NCBI RefSeq assembly: GCF_046054155.1
Contig: NZ_JBEQCT010000003.1
Span: forward strand, 186,001-250,000
Source of the DNA: Celerinatantimonas yamalensis
Lineage (GTDB): Bacteria; Pseudomonadota; Gammaproteobacteria; Enterobacterales; Celerinatantimonadaceae
DNA length: 64,000 nucleotides
Reading direction: 5' to 3'
Of the stretch, positions 16,065-24,439 are shown one piece after another. Every line of letters starts with the position of its first letter. Position 1 is the first letter of the stretch. The position numbers and the translations under genes were made by a program. The notes beneath the pieces were generated by a model. It was given only the letters and a program-made list of their open reading frames with translations. It did no database searches and was not told the DNA's origin.

Positions 16065-16541
16065 ATGGGGCTTCGAGCATTTGAAAAGTCAGACTATGGG
16101 ACACTGATTCATTGGATTGACTCGGATAAATTGAATTATCAATGGGGTGGTCCTAACTTTGAGTTCCCTTTAGATTGTACTCAAATCAGTAAGCATTGTG
16201 CTCAATCAGAGGTATTTCCCTTCATTTTTGTCATCAATGAGGAAAACGCGGGATACGTGGAATTGTTTAAAGTATCTGAGTCGCATTTCCGTATTTGCCG
16301 TGTTTTTGTATCAAACGATTTTCGTGGCAAGGGTGTTGCCAAGCAAATGTTAAACCAATTAATCGAGTTATCAGAAACACAATTCAATGTTCGTGAGCTG
16401 TCTTTAGCTGTTTTTGAACGAAATAAAATTGCAAAAAACTGCTATGAATCGCTAGGTTTTGTTGTAACAGCGTTTGAACAGGGTACACGGTCGTTTGACG
16501 ATGCCGCATGGGACCTTTTGCGTATGGAAAAACGGTTATAA
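16065..16541 (+). CDS. GNAT acetyltransferase
   Basis: This 158-residue protein uses ATG 16065 with GGAGG 5-9 bases before it. It has the GNAT signature CRVFVSNDFRGKGVAKQMLN and the C-terminal NCYESLGFVV region. It is an intact single-domain enzyme of unknown acceptor. attC-like sequence precedes it, and the start of another core box overlaps its stop (GGTTATAAC). Confidence 0.85.
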   Translation: MGLRAFEKSDYGTLIHWIDSDKLNYQWGGPNFEFPLDCTQISKHCAQSEVFPFIFVINEENAGYVELFKVSESHFRICRVFVSNDFRGKGVAKQMLNQLIELSETQFNVRELSLAVFERNKIAKNCYESLGFVVTAFEQGTRSFDDAAWDLLRMEKRL

Positions 16542-16566
16542 CAAGCTGTTAACAGGGTGTTATATA
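16535..16566 (+). repeat. Truncated attC-like remnant
   Basis: TTATAACAAGCTG followed after a short gap by GGGTGTTATAT resembles the two ends of an attC with the middle deleted. At about 32 bp it is shorter than any functional attC, so this is only a suggested scar. Confidence 0.35.
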
Positions 16567-16595
16567 TCCGTAATGCGCAGCCAGGGAAAGCGAAA

Positions 16596-16868
16596 ATGAA
16601 TGAAAATATAAAATCGAATATAGTTAACCAATTTAAGACTACAGAACTGGGATTTTTACGAATAAATAAAAATCTTAATATTGTTGATTTTTCAGATAAA
16701 GAGACGGAAGAGTATTTAAGGAAAATTCTACTTAGCACACCACTAGAAAATATAGAAACTAGAGGAAAAAACCATTATTTTGAATGTTTCGAATACAATG
16801 CAATATTGACTGTAAATATATACTCATTAACTGTAATTACAGCAAAATTAATAAATAATTGGCGCTAG
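16596..16868 (+). CDS. DUF3781 domain protein
   Basis: The 90 residues carry the DUF3781 pattern: TTELGFLRINKNLNI near the start, RGKNHYFECFEYNAILTVN and YSLTVITAKLI at the end. The in-frame start at 16557 would read through attC-like sequence, so ATG 16596 is preferred. The gene is AT-rich, unlike its neighbours. DUF3781 has no known function. Confidence 0.65.
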   Translation: MNENIKSNIVNQFKTTELGFLRINKNLNIVDFSDKETEEYLRKILLSTPLENIETRGKNHYFECFEYNAILTVNIYSLTVITAKLINNWR

Positions 16869-17214
16869 TAAAATGTATTTCATAATAATGTGTTGCACTT
16901 AGATTCGATACGGTTTCCGAGGTTTTTCCTAAAATAAAAAACAGTAGCCACATATTTACTGGTAAATATAGCGCGGGTATGATCCCCTTCGTCAAACAGA
17001 AATTAATAACCCCAGCCTAACTATTTAAACCTGTTTTTACGCTTCTTTCTCAAGTAAATTGAGTTAATGTAATAGATAAAGCAAGTCAATTTTTTGGTTG
17101 TCATACTGATATCTGTGGACCGCTTATAGTGGCTAATTTTTATTGACAAATACACCGAGTGTTATACTAATGATTGAATGGACAATAGAGCGTTAAAAAA
17201 ATGGAATCAGTGGA
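16869..17214. other. AT-rich gap before the cytidine deaminase pseudogene
   Basis: No gene is visible. TTGACA at about 17143 with TACTAA 16 bp later could be the promoter of the downstream deaminase pseudogene. No attC-like core boxes were recognised here. Confidence 0.4.
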
Positions 17215-17544
17215 ATGAAAAAAGTTGAGCAAGGTCTTTATGACGCAGTAATTCAACTTATTGAAACGCGTTATCCAGCTGGTTGGGGTGGTGTTGCAGT
17301 CAGAGCGGTTTTCGGAAAAATTTTAACGAGTGTTGCCCCATACGTAAAAAATGATGCATTATCACTATGTATGGAAGTTGGGACATATTTGTAGGCACAC
17401 AAATTATATGACATCGTTATGCACTCATTGTGCCTCTGCCGAAAAGGTGAAAATAGTGAATTTTTGATTTTATCACCGTGTAATAGTTGCTAAGAGCGTT
17501 TAGTTCACTGGGGCGGCCTCAAAGCAGCGATAACAACTAAATGA
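17215..17544 (+). pseudogene. Cytidine deaminase-like pseudogene
   Basis: A single frame of 110 codons carries two premature stops (TAG 17392, TAA about 17491). It reads VEQGLYDAVIQLIETRYPAG, ILTSVAPYVKNDALSLCMEV, then after the first stop AHKLYDIVMHSLC and FLILSPCNSC, and after the second ERLVHWGG. Cys-x-Glu (CME) and the PCxxC pair are the zinc/catalytic motifs of cytidine deaminases. Related small deaminases occur as integron cassettes. The gene is inactivated. Confidence 0.7.
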
Positions 17545-17602
17545 ATTAGTTTTTAAAACTAGAGCTGATACCCATCATTGGTCTTTGGAAAATGGAGACG
17601 CG

Positions 17603-17680
17603 CTATAACAAAAAGCCCAATTGGGACAGCTAGTGAGTCAGTAATTATTCACGTCGCCTGGCATCAGGCAGCCGTTTAAC
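17603..17680 (+). repeat. attC-like site after the deaminase pseudogene
   Basis: CTATAAC at 17603-17609 and GTTTAAC at 17674-17680 are candidate core boxes. The site begins about 60 bp after the pseudogene stop. The inner stem is only partly conserved, so confidence is moderate. Confidence 0.45.
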
Positions 17681-17714
17681 GCGAATGATGCTATCACTAA
17701 AGATCGGATACTGC

Positions 17715-17763
17715 CATCCCGCACGTTTTGATCTGTGTGGGTCTAAGTCATGGGGAACTTTAG
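17715..17763 (+). repeat. 49-bp REP-like repeat, copy 1
   Basis: This block matches 20862-20910 at 47 of 49 positions. It contains a hairpin CCCGCAC-GTTTTGATCT-GTGTGGG followed by a conserved single-stranded-looking tail (TAAGTCATGGGGAACTTTAG). A second shared motif, TGGGTGTCTAGTTAAG, follows at 17775. Such structures are typical substrates of REP-associated transposases; a broken one lies between the copies. Confidence 0.65.
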
Positions 17764-17985
17764 AATGCTTAAAGTGGGTGTCTAGTTAAGGCTCATCTGG
17801 TCGCCTTGTTTTTATAGCGGTGACTTTCATTATTACTACTAAGTTGATATATGAAAACATGCCTCCTGTATGGTTTATATAACAGTGAGATGCTCAACTT
17901 ATCAACGATGACTCAAATTGACAGACTTTATGGAAGCGATGTGAGCAGCTTAAGCTGAGTTTATACTTGAGCTGCACACATAACA
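17764..17985. other. Non-coding stretch after REP-like repeat
   Basis: It contains the TGGGTGTCTA motif (17775-17798), shared with 20842-20866, and otherwise no gene or recombination site that could be recognised. Confidence 0.4.
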
Positions 17986-18375
17986 TTAGTGCCGATGACC
18001 AAGATCTTGATCGCTATCGGTGCCTTGTATCACACGCGTCAATTCCTCACAGCGAACTATCTTACTATTCGATACGGTAAAATTGGCAAGCACTTCAAAT
18101 AAGGTTAACTCGCCATCTTCTTTCTCTACCACCACGTTGTGATGGGTAAAAACCGTATCGCCTTCGGCCGCCGAAGCAATCACAGTAAGTGTCATATTTT
18201 TAGTTTCTGTTTTTAGTCGTTCTACATGCTTTATAAATCCATCGAAATCCAGCAGGTTCCCATTCACGACCTGTTTATAATCTGAAGAAAAATAATGCGT
18301 TAGCTTATTTTTATCATATAAAGGACTTTCTATTATTTCTTTAAATGCATTGAGAACGAGTGTGTTTGTATTCAT
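17986..18375 (-). CDS. SnoaL-like (NTF2-fold) protein
   Basis: This 129-residue protein has the SnoaL/NTF2-like polyketide-cyclase pattern: LTHYFSSDYKQVVNG, FDGFIKHVERLKTE, DTVFTHHNVVVEK and ANFTVSNSKIVRCEELTRVI. The family includes cyclases, isomerases and stress proteins of unknown role. It is divergent from an AraC-type gene about 100 bp away, which may regulate it. Start is ATG at 18375, preceded on its strand by AGGTGAAG. Confidence 0.8.
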   Translation of the reverse strand: MNTNTLVLNAFKEIIESPLYDKNKLTHYFSSDYKQVVNGNLLDFDGFIKHVERLKTETKNMTLTVIASAAEGDTVFTHHNVVVEKEDGELTLFEVLANFTVSNSKIVRCEELTRVIQGTDSDQDLGHRH

Positions 18376-18476
18376 CTGTCTTCACCTTTTCAATAATCGA
18401 TAGTGAGAATATACACAAACATATCTGAGTAGTATTATTGATATTTGGACTGTTAATACGGTTAATCGGCCATTTT

Positions 18477-19235
18477 ATGTATATGGAAACCTTGGACCAT
18501 GATTCCAACCATGAAACACCTTGGCATGTTCACCTATCAGGCCAGTTATATTGGTTGAAGCGCGGGATAATTTTAATTGAAACCGAAAATGCCCAGTGGC
18601 CGATAACTCCTGGTTCTGTCGGATGGATTCCAGCGAAACTGGCTCACAAGGCGAAAGTTTTAGCGGCAGTACACGGACATATCCTTCATTTTGACAGCTC
18701 TGATAATATGGTCTTGCCAGAAGCGCCGAAAATTTTCCGGATGGATTCTTTGGTGCAATCCCTTTTACAAAGAGCCACTTGCTTAGATGGTAACCATTAC
18801 CCTGCCAGTTATGTCACACAATTGATCGGGATACTGGGTTATGAAATACAAAGCATGGAAGAATTGCCTGTTAGTTTGCCTTTACCTGTTGATAGACGCG
18901 CCCGTCACATCGCGGATGAATTGCTCAGATGCCCTTCAACGGGGATGACTCAGGCGCAATTAGCAAATCGTTGGGGAGTTAGTGTGCGAACTCTGAGCCG
19001 AATTTTTATCAATCAGACGGGCCTAACCTTTAGTCAATGGCGACAACAGTCTAAAATTCTTATCTCGCTCCAGTGGGTTTTAGATGGATTCACGATCAGC
19101 GAAGTTGCTGAGCGGAGTGGTTACAGTAATGTTAGTGCCTACATTGAGGCTTTTCGTCAGCGTTTTGGTGAATCCCCGGGTAAATTTCAAGCTAAAATGA
19201 GTGGAATAGACAGAACGCATAATAGTCAAGAATGA
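18477..19235 (+). CDS. AraC-family transcriptional regulator
   Basis: This protein of about 252 residues has a cupin-like N-terminal sensor (ETPWHVHLSGQLYWLKRGII ... PGSVGWIPAKLAHKA). A C-terminal double HTH follows (LANRWGVSVRTLSRIFINQT and ISEVAERSGYSNVSAYIEAF, ending FGESPGKF). The layout matches small cupin-AraC regulators. The ATG at 18477 is preferred over an upstream TTG. It likely controls the divergent SnoaL-like gene and itself. Confidence 0.85.
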   Translation: MYMETLDHDSNHETPWHVHLSGQLYWLKRGIILIETENAQWPITPGSVGWIPAKLAHKAKVLAAVHGHILHFDSSDNMVLPEAPKIFRMDSLVQSLLQRATCLDGNHYPASYVTQLIGILGYEIQSMEELPVSLPLPVDRRARHIADELLRCPSTGMTQAQLANRWGVSVRTLSRIFINQTGLTFSQWRQQSKILISLQWVLDGFTISEVAERSGYSNVSAYIEAFRQRFGESPGKFQAKMSGIDRTHNSQE

Positions 19236-19383
19236 GTATAGCGAGAGCTGATCATAGGATATTCTGTCTAAAATCGATTTTCGCTTCATCTCAATCTTTC
19301 CTTTTTAAGCAGGAAAAACGCTAATTACATTTTATCGGCAGTATTCATTGGAGATGATTTGGGAGAAGTTGTGAGATGGTATT

Positions 19384-19436
19384 AATTGCTTAATAAATGA
19401 ATAAAATTTGCATTTTTATTCATTTATTAAGCAATT
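19384..19436. repeat. Perfect 23-bp inverted repeat (53-bp hairpin)
   Basis: AATTGCTTAATAAATGAATA plus AAA (19384-19406) is exactly complementary to 19414-19436, with a 7-nt loop TTTGCAT. It lies 150 bp downstream of the AraC gene. It is AT-rich and lacks a T-run. It could be a bidirectional terminator, cruciform or MITE-like end. Confidence 0.75.
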
Positions 19437-19512
19437 AGGTGATTATCATTCTTGGAATGCTACTCTGTTAGTTAGTATACGTGGCTATTGAAAATTACGG
19501 GTGAATCTTGTT

Positions 19513-19632
19513 GTGAGTTACAAAGTAGCGTGGCTAACTGAACTAATGGCTTATGAATTTGGACAAGTCGAAGGGGACATCGATAAATTAGATGAACGCG
19601 CGTTAGGGACAGCCATTCTAAAGGTTGACTGA
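19513..19632 (+). CDS. Possible small protein or gene fragment
   Basis: A GTG-started 39-codon frame (SYKVAWLTELMAYEFGQVEG, DIDKLDERALGTAILKVD) has protein-like composition but no recognised family. It sits just upstream of the broken REP-associated transposase and could be the end of a lost gene. Confidence 0.2.
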   Translation: MSYKVAWLTELMAYEFGQVEGDIDKLDERALGTAILKVD

Positions 19633-19658
19633 CCTGAAAATTACTGGTTGAATAACCA

Positions 19659-20672
19659 GTGAATATTCAGACAAGGTTCTTACTCATTCCTAAGCTAAGG
19701 AATGCTCAGGTCTCCATAGCCGCAACCCCTTATTATCACTGTGTTTCGCGCTGTGTGCGACGCGCTTTTTATGCGGAAAAGATGCGCAAATCGGCATCGA
19801 TTACGAGCATCGGCGAGGTTGGATCGAAAAACGCATTCTCAAACTCGGGCAAGTCTTCTGTATTGACGTGTGTGCATACGCGGTTATGTCCAATCATTAT
19901 CATATTGTTTTGCACCTGAATGTTTTAGAACAAAAATCACTTTCCATGAATGAAGTCCTTACCCGTTGGCAGTCGCTATATGGCGGTAATCAGCTCGTTA
20001 CTCGGCATTTACGTGAAGAACCGATGTGTGATGCCGAGTTGTAAACCGTTAAAGAAATGAGCGACCAATGGCGGGAACGATTAGCCGATTTAAGTTGGTT
20101 TATGCGTGCATTAAATGAAAGTATTGCGCGTGAAGCGAATTTTGAAGACCGCTGTACAGGCCGATTCTGGGAAGAAAGGTTCAAGTCGCAAGCCTTGCTT
20201 GATGAACAAGCACTAGCCGACTGTATGGCTTATGTTGACCTAAATCCTATCCGAGCCAGCATGGCCCAAACCCCGGAACAGTCAGAGCATACATCCGCTA
20301 AAAAACGGATAAAGGATGTTCAGAAAACACCAACTGAATCCACAACACCTTACCAACCAACAACACTATTCCCATTTGTTGGTAACCCTCGTGAACCCAT
20401 GCCACAAGGCTTACCTTTTAAACTCAGTGATTATTTGGAGTTGCTCGACTGGACAGGGCGAATCATTCGCATTGATAATGCGTGAATCGCTACCTGACAA
20501 CACACCTAAAATACTAAGCTGCCTGAATATCGAAACTAAGAACTGGCTTCACAGCGCTCAACACTTCGAGCGTTCCTTTAAACAATTTGCTGGAAAAATA
20601 GATTCCGTCAAAACAGCCTGCCAAAACTTAGGCTACCAACGGATTCCGAACGTCGGCGCACTTCTTACTTAA
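19659..20672 (+). pseudogene. REP-associated tyrosine transposase (RAYT), multiply broken
   Basis: Joined frames give a RAYT of about 330 residues: LRNAQVSIAATPYYHCVSRC, then after a frameshift GIDYEHRRGWIEKRILKLGQ and YAVMSNHYHIVLHL (HUH motif HYH). A TAA lies near 20042, followed by SWFMRALNESIAREANFEDR (catalytic-Tyr helix region), GRFWEERFKSQALLDEQAL and YVDLNPIRASMA. After a second frameshift near 20480, GYQRIPNVGALL ends the protein. Two frameshifts and one stop make it inactive. REP-like repeats flank it at 17715 and 20862. Confidence 0.8.
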
Positions 20673-20861
20673 ATTACTTCCAAAAAGCAAAAATTGACCA
20701 TTCAGCAAGACTGAAAAAACGTCGTGTAATGATAAGCAAAATCATCGAGTTAAAGACGATTTTAGTTCTGCCAGCGAATAATTGAGAGAGAATAGTGACA
20801 TTCAAACTCGGTATTGTTTAGTTTTGTCAGGTTCACTAAACTGGGTGTCTAATTAATCCGT

Positions 20862-20910
20862 CATCTCGCACGTTTTGATCTGTGTGGGTTTAAGTCATGG
20901 GGAACTTTAG
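20862..20910 (+). repeat. 49-bp REP-like repeat, copy 2
   Basis: This copy matches copy 1 (17715-17763) at 47 of 49 positions and lies 190 bp after the RAYT pseudogene. The TGGGTGTCTAATTAA motif directly precedes it (20842), whereas in copy 1 it follows, so the two loci are rearranged relative to each other. Confidence 0.65.
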
Positions 20911-20937
20911 CGCGATTATGCAAGGGACGGAGGTCAA

Positions 20938-21444
20938 TTGAGTATTCCTACTTTATACATATTTTCAGGTTTACCTGCATCTGGAAAATCAACACTGGCT
21001 AAGCTACTTGCACTTCAAACTGGCTCAATATATGTCCGAATCGACACGGTAGAGCAGGGACTTCGAGACCTATGCAACTTTAAAGTTGAAAGTGAAGGGT
21101 ACAGGTTAAGCTATCGGATTATACGAGATAATTTAGCACTTGGTGTGAGCTCAATTTCTGATTCTTGTAATCCAATCAAGCTTACACGACACGAATGGCA
21201 GGAAGTTGCTGAAAGTGTCGGTGCCAAATTCGTAAATATTGAGGTCAGGTGCTCAGATTGTAAAGAATATGAATACAGGGTTAATCGCCGAGAGTGTGAC
21301 GTGTTAAATTTAGACCTCCCTAATTGGCAACAGGTGCAGAATCGCCACTATGAACCGTGGGAATCCGATGTCATTGAAATCGACACAGCGGGTCAAACTA
21401 TTGAAGCATCATTTGCAGAATTAGTAGAAAAGCTCGGTGTGTAA
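20938..21444 (+). CDS. P-loop kinase-like protein (AAA_33)
   Basis: This 168-residue protein starts with a strong Walker A motif (FSGLPASGKSTLAK, residues 9-22) and continues with IDTVEQGLRD, VNIEVRCSDCKEYEYRVNRR and a C-terminal VIEIDT strand. These are typical of the AAA_33 / zeta-toxin-like small-molecule kinase group. The start is TTG 20938 with GGAGG 7 bases upstream. The phosphate acceptor is unknown; relatives include sugar, antibiotic and nucleoside kinases. Confidence 0.8.
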   Translation: MSIPTLYIFSGLPASGKSTLAKLLALQTGSIYVRIDTVEQGLRDLCNFKVESEGYRLSYRIIRDNLALGVSSISDSCNPIKLTRHEWQEVAESVGAKFVNIEVRCSDCKEYEYRVNRRECDVLNLDLPNWQQVQNRHYEPWESDVIEIDTAGQTIEASFAELVEKLGV

Positions 21445-21489
21445 AATTGCACATAGCAATCGACTGCAACCAACTGTTAAGGATTTTGT

Positions 21490-21993
21490 ATGAAAATATA
21501 TATCGCCTTTCTAGTCGAAGGGTTAACTGAAATTGAAGCTGCTAGAAGAAAGTACGATTACTTAAGTGGTAAAGTCCCCCTTCATCTAACTCTCGTATTC
21601 CCTCTTGATGTTGATAACTACGAAGAAGATGCTTTGACCGAGTTTTTTTCTAGGTATACAGCCGAAAAGGTATCACTTTCGGGCGTGACGGGTTCTTTAG
21701 ATAATCTAGTGTTTTTAACGTTAACTCGCGGAAATGACTTTGTCATTGAAATCCACAATAGGCTTTATAATGAATTTTTCAGCCGTTCATTTGATACGAG
21801 TCACACCTTCTTTCCACATCTTACGGTCGGTCGGTGTAATAATAGGCGTGAGATGTTAGACGCAATTAACGATATCGGCCAAATAACTTTAGACTCAATT
21901 AATCTTAATACTCTGGCTGTTATTCAAATTTGCGAAGGTGGTGAAAGGAAAATCCTAAGTAAATTTAAACTATGTACAGTAGCCAATGCTTAA
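21490..21993 (+). CDS. 2'-5' RNA ligase family (2H phosphoesterase) protein
   Basis: This 167-residue protein has two HxT motifs: PLHLTLVF near residue 32 and FPHLTVGR near residue 111. These define the 2H phosphoesterase fold. Bacterial members act on 2'-5' or cyclic phosphates of RNA or small nucleotides; the substrate here is unknown. It follows the P-loop kinase by 45 bp, so the two might be co-transcribed, a pairing reminiscent of RNA-end repair modules (inference only). Confidence 0.8.
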   Translation: MKIYIAFLVEGLTEIEAARRKYDYLSGKVPLHLTLVFPLDVDNYEEDALTEFFSRYTAEKVSLSGVTGSLDNLVFLTLTRGNDFVIEIHNRLYNEFFSRSFDTSHTFFPHLTVGRCNNRREMLDAINDIGQITLDSINLNTLAVIQICEGGERKILSKFKLCTVANA

Positions 21994-22122
21994 TCAGCCC
22001 GTATTGGTTATACCCGCATACGATAGTGCGGCGGCTATTGGACGCGTTTTCTCTGGTGCTCATTCATTCTGAACCAGACGGATTCGGTTTGATATGGGTT
22101 CGACGTGATTGAGGGAGTGAAT

Positions 22123-22737
22123 ATGAAGTACGATTTTTCCGAATTGGCGACAACTGACTATGGTAATGTATTAGGCCGCGAACAGTTCTTTGATCTTTCA
22201 ATTAATGCACTCTGGCACAAAACACCACAGATTTCTGGTCCTGCATATACGGTTCAATTAGCATCAGGGGACAACTTGATGCTGCACTCGGCAATCTACA
22301 ATGCACCACAAGGCTCTATTGTGGTCGTGGATGGTGTTGATTGTGATTATGCGGTTGCTGGCGGTAATGTCTGTGCGGTTGCTAAAAAACACGGTATTAA
22401 AGGCTTTATTATTGATGGAGTCATTCGTGATTTAGGTGAAATAATCGACATGAACTTCCCCGTTTATGCAAAGGGTGTATTCCCTGTTCCTGGTCAGAAG
22501 AAGCAATTTTTTGAATTAGGCACGCCGATAGTTTGTGGTGGCGTACATGTTTGTACAGGTGACATTATAGTTGCTGATAGGGAAGGGATCGTTTCAATTC
22601 CTCAAGCCACGGCTGTGGATGTGTATCAAAAGGCGAAAGCGAGGTGGCAAGACGAAAGCGAGATGCAGTTATCTGACTGGGAAGCGAATCATCAAATGAA
22701 AATTCGTCATGCCATTGACGCGGCTAAAAAATCTTAA
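22123..22737 (+). CDS. RraA-like / HMG-CHA aldolase family protein
   Basis: This 204-residue protein (ATG 22123, with GAGGGAG upstream) shows the RraA-fold signature: SGPAYTVQLASGDNLMLHSA, GSIVVVDGVDCDYAVAGG, the catalytic-type GFIIDGVIRDLGEI (Arg-Asp) and GTPIVCGGVHVCTGDIIVAD. The family includes RNase E regulators and class II pyruvate aldolases; the conserved RD pair favours an aldolase/decarboxylase. An attC-like site overlaps its end, so it is a cassette gene. Confidence 0.85.
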   Translation: MKYDFSELATTDYGNVLGREQFFDLSINALWHKTPQISGPAYTVQLASGDNLMLHSAIYNAPQGSIVVVDGVDCDYAVAGGNVCAVAKKHGIKGFIIDGVIRDLGEIIDMNFPVYAKGVFPVPGQKKQFFELGTPIVCGGVHVCTGDIIVADREGIVSIPQATAVDVYQKAKARWQDESEMQLSDWEANHQMKIRHAIDAAKKS

Positions 22738-22820
22738 CAAAACACCCAGTAAGATAGTCAAAGCTGCACACTTTATGCGGTGGATTCGCCATGATAGCGC
22801 AACGCTGCCGTACGTTATTT
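22732..22820 (+). repeat. attC-like site, about 89 bp
   Basis: TCTTAAC (22732-22738) overlaps the RraA-like stop codon, and GTTATTT (22814-22820) lies 26 bp before the next gene. A GCTGC ... GCTGCC-rich interior is present, but the inner stem is not perfect. Confidence 0.5.
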
Positions 22821-22845
22821 GGCCATTAGTTCGATGGAGAATTGA

Positions 22846-23433
22846 GTGGAAGAAATCGAAAAAGTCCTCAGTTTCATTATTGAGATAGAGAAGCTCAAAG
22901 ATGTTCACCGCAAGACAAAGCCTGTTGGTTTGGAACGCTTTGAAAATTCGGCGGAACATAGTTGGCATGTGTGTCTGTCTGCAATGATGTTAAAAGACTT
23001 TGCCAACGAACCGATAAACATTGATCGTGTTATCAAAATGCTGTTAATTCATGATCTTGGCGAAATTGACGTTGGAGATACAATTATATACGCGAGTGAA
23101 ACCGAGCAACTGAAATCAGCAGAGGCTGAAGGGATCGCGCGCATCCTTTCTATTCTACCTTCCGGAAAAAGTGATGAGTTTGTGGAACTTTGGTGTGAAT
23201 TTGAAGCGGGTGAAACGTCGGATGCACGTTATGCCAAGGCTATAGACCGTGTCCCACCGCTACTTCACAATTTACATGGTAATGGCCACAGTTGGCGTAC
23301 TCATGGTGTCACTCAGGAACAAGTATTGGGCCTTAATTCTCGGATTGAGCAGGGAAGTAGCGAGCTATGGCAAGTCATCCGAAAACAACTGGAAGCTGCA
23401 TTCGAACAAGGTATTCTCAACAAAGATCTTTAA
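22846..23433 (+). CDS. HD-domain phosphohydrolase (YfbR/HDDC2-like)
   Basis: This 195-residue HD-superfamily protein has the metal-binding residues H (ENSAEHSWHVCLSAMML), HD (LLIHDLGEIDVGD) and a later D (KAIDRVPPLLHN). The arrangement is that of YfbR / HDDC2 5'-deoxynucleotidases and related nucleotide phosphohydrolases. The start is GTG 22846. It lies between two attC-like sites, a single-gene cassette. The exact nucleotide substrate is not predictable. Confidence 0.85.
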   Translation: MEEIEKVLSFIIEIEKLKDVHRKTKPVGLERFENSAEHSWHVCLSAMMLKDFANEPINIDRVIKMLLIHDLGEIDVGDTIIYASETEQLKSAEAEGIARILSILPSGKSDEFVELWCEFEAGETSDARYAKAIDRVPPLLHNLHGNGHSWRTHGVTQEQVLGLNSRIEQGSSELWQVIRKQLEAAFEQGILNKDL

Positions 23434-23500
23434 TAAAAGCGCCAATCACAACTGTTGACAGTTTACGCTCCAAACCAGTTTATTATGTGGGCTATAATTT
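23428..23500 (+). repeat. Degenerate attC-like site
   Basis: TTTAATAAAAGCG at the HD gene end and GTGGGCTATAAT just before the next gene resemble mutated core boxes (AAC to AAT, GTTATA to GCTATA). An AACTGTTGACAGTTT stem lies inside. It is supported mainly by position. Confidence 0.35.
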
Positions 23501-23510
23501 TGAGGACTAG

Positions 23511-23963
23511 ATGGAATTTCGAGACGCAAATCAAGCAGATATAGAACAATTATCAACGTTGTTTCATTCTTATAGACAGCTTTCGGTGAGCTTAGATAAT
23601 TCAGCGCCAGAAAGCGATTCAGTGAAGTGGATAAAGTCTAGATTAGCCGATGGGAGCGCTGTATTTTTAGTTGCACATAAAAATGGGAAACTGTTTGGGT
23701 TTGTCACGTTGTATCAAGGTTTTAGTTCTGTGTCTTTGAGTAAGTATTGGGTTCTTAACGATTTATATGTTACACATGAAGCCCGCGGTCTAGGGGTTGG
23801 TCGCTCTTTGATGGAACAAGCAGAGCTTTACGCTAAAGCATCCAAATCAAAAGGAATCGAACTAGAAACGTCATTGGATAACCATGTTGCACAATCTTTG
23901 TATGAGGATCTAGGTTACGTAGAGAATACGCAATATAAGCATTACTTCAAAAAAATCATATAG
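23511..23963 (+). CDS. GNAT acetyltransferase
   Basis: This 150-residue enzyme has a strong motif A (LYVTHEARGLGVGRSLMEQA) and a C-terminal AQSLYEDLGYV segment. Other cassette-borne GNATs act on antibiotics, amino acids or proteins; the acceptor here is unknown. The gene lies between degenerate attC-like sites. Confidence 0.85.
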   Translation: MEFRDANQADIEQLSTLFHSYRQLSVSLDNSAPESDSVKWIKSRLADGSAVFLVAHKNGKLFGFVTLYQGFSSVSLSKYWVLNDLYVTHEARGLGVGRSLMEQAELYAKASKSKGIELETSLDNHVAQSLYEDLGYVENTQYKHYFKKII

Positions 23964-24075
23964 CTATCAAAAATAGATCAATTGGACAGTCAACGCTGTT
24001 CGATTTATGCACGGGTTACGTCATTTTTACGTAATGCTCGCACTTTGTCTGCCTATTCGCTTTATGCGCACGATA
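23961..24075 (+). repeat. Possible degenerate attC-like site
   Basis: The sequence after the GNAT gene contains GGACAGTCAACGCTG and TTTGTCTGCC, both reminiscent of longer Vibrio attC sites. Intact AAC/GTT core boxes are absent. This is a weak assignment made by similarity of the interior and by position. Confidence 0.3.
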
Positions 24076-24439
24076 TGATCGATACCACGGTATGGCAAAT
24101 ACTAAATGGGCATATCGAGCTGATGACAAATTAGCGAGCCATGAAAGGGTGTTGATGCTCTGTTAGAGGATGAACCTGTGGCAACATGTCTGCGAATGGT
24201 GCTTTCATCATTTCTGGTATCTGGGCCTAGAATCGCCGATATGTGGAACAACATATGAACGACGCGGCGAGGGGCAGAGCGCATGTTATTTACGAGTTTC
24301 ATGCGTGCTAACACTCTGCTACAACTGATTGTTATTTGGCGTGGCCGAAAGAATATTCTGTGCCTTTTCTCATTGCTTTGTCAGCGTTAAGGAGGACGAC
24401 TGCGGTTGAGCAAGGGGCATTATAGGGCGATTCAGAGCC
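24076..24439. other. Gap with gene debris
   Basis: No intact gene. A plus-strand frame near 24150-24260 reads GVDALLEDEPVATCLRMVLS and ends ADMWNNI, which looks like a protein fragment of unknown family. A 70-codon minus-strand frame (24102-24314) covers the same region and is probably chance. Confidence 0.3.

Noticed and set aside
24102..24314. 70-codon minus-strand frame
   Set aside because: The plus strand shows equally good fragments here, so neither is convincing as a gene.
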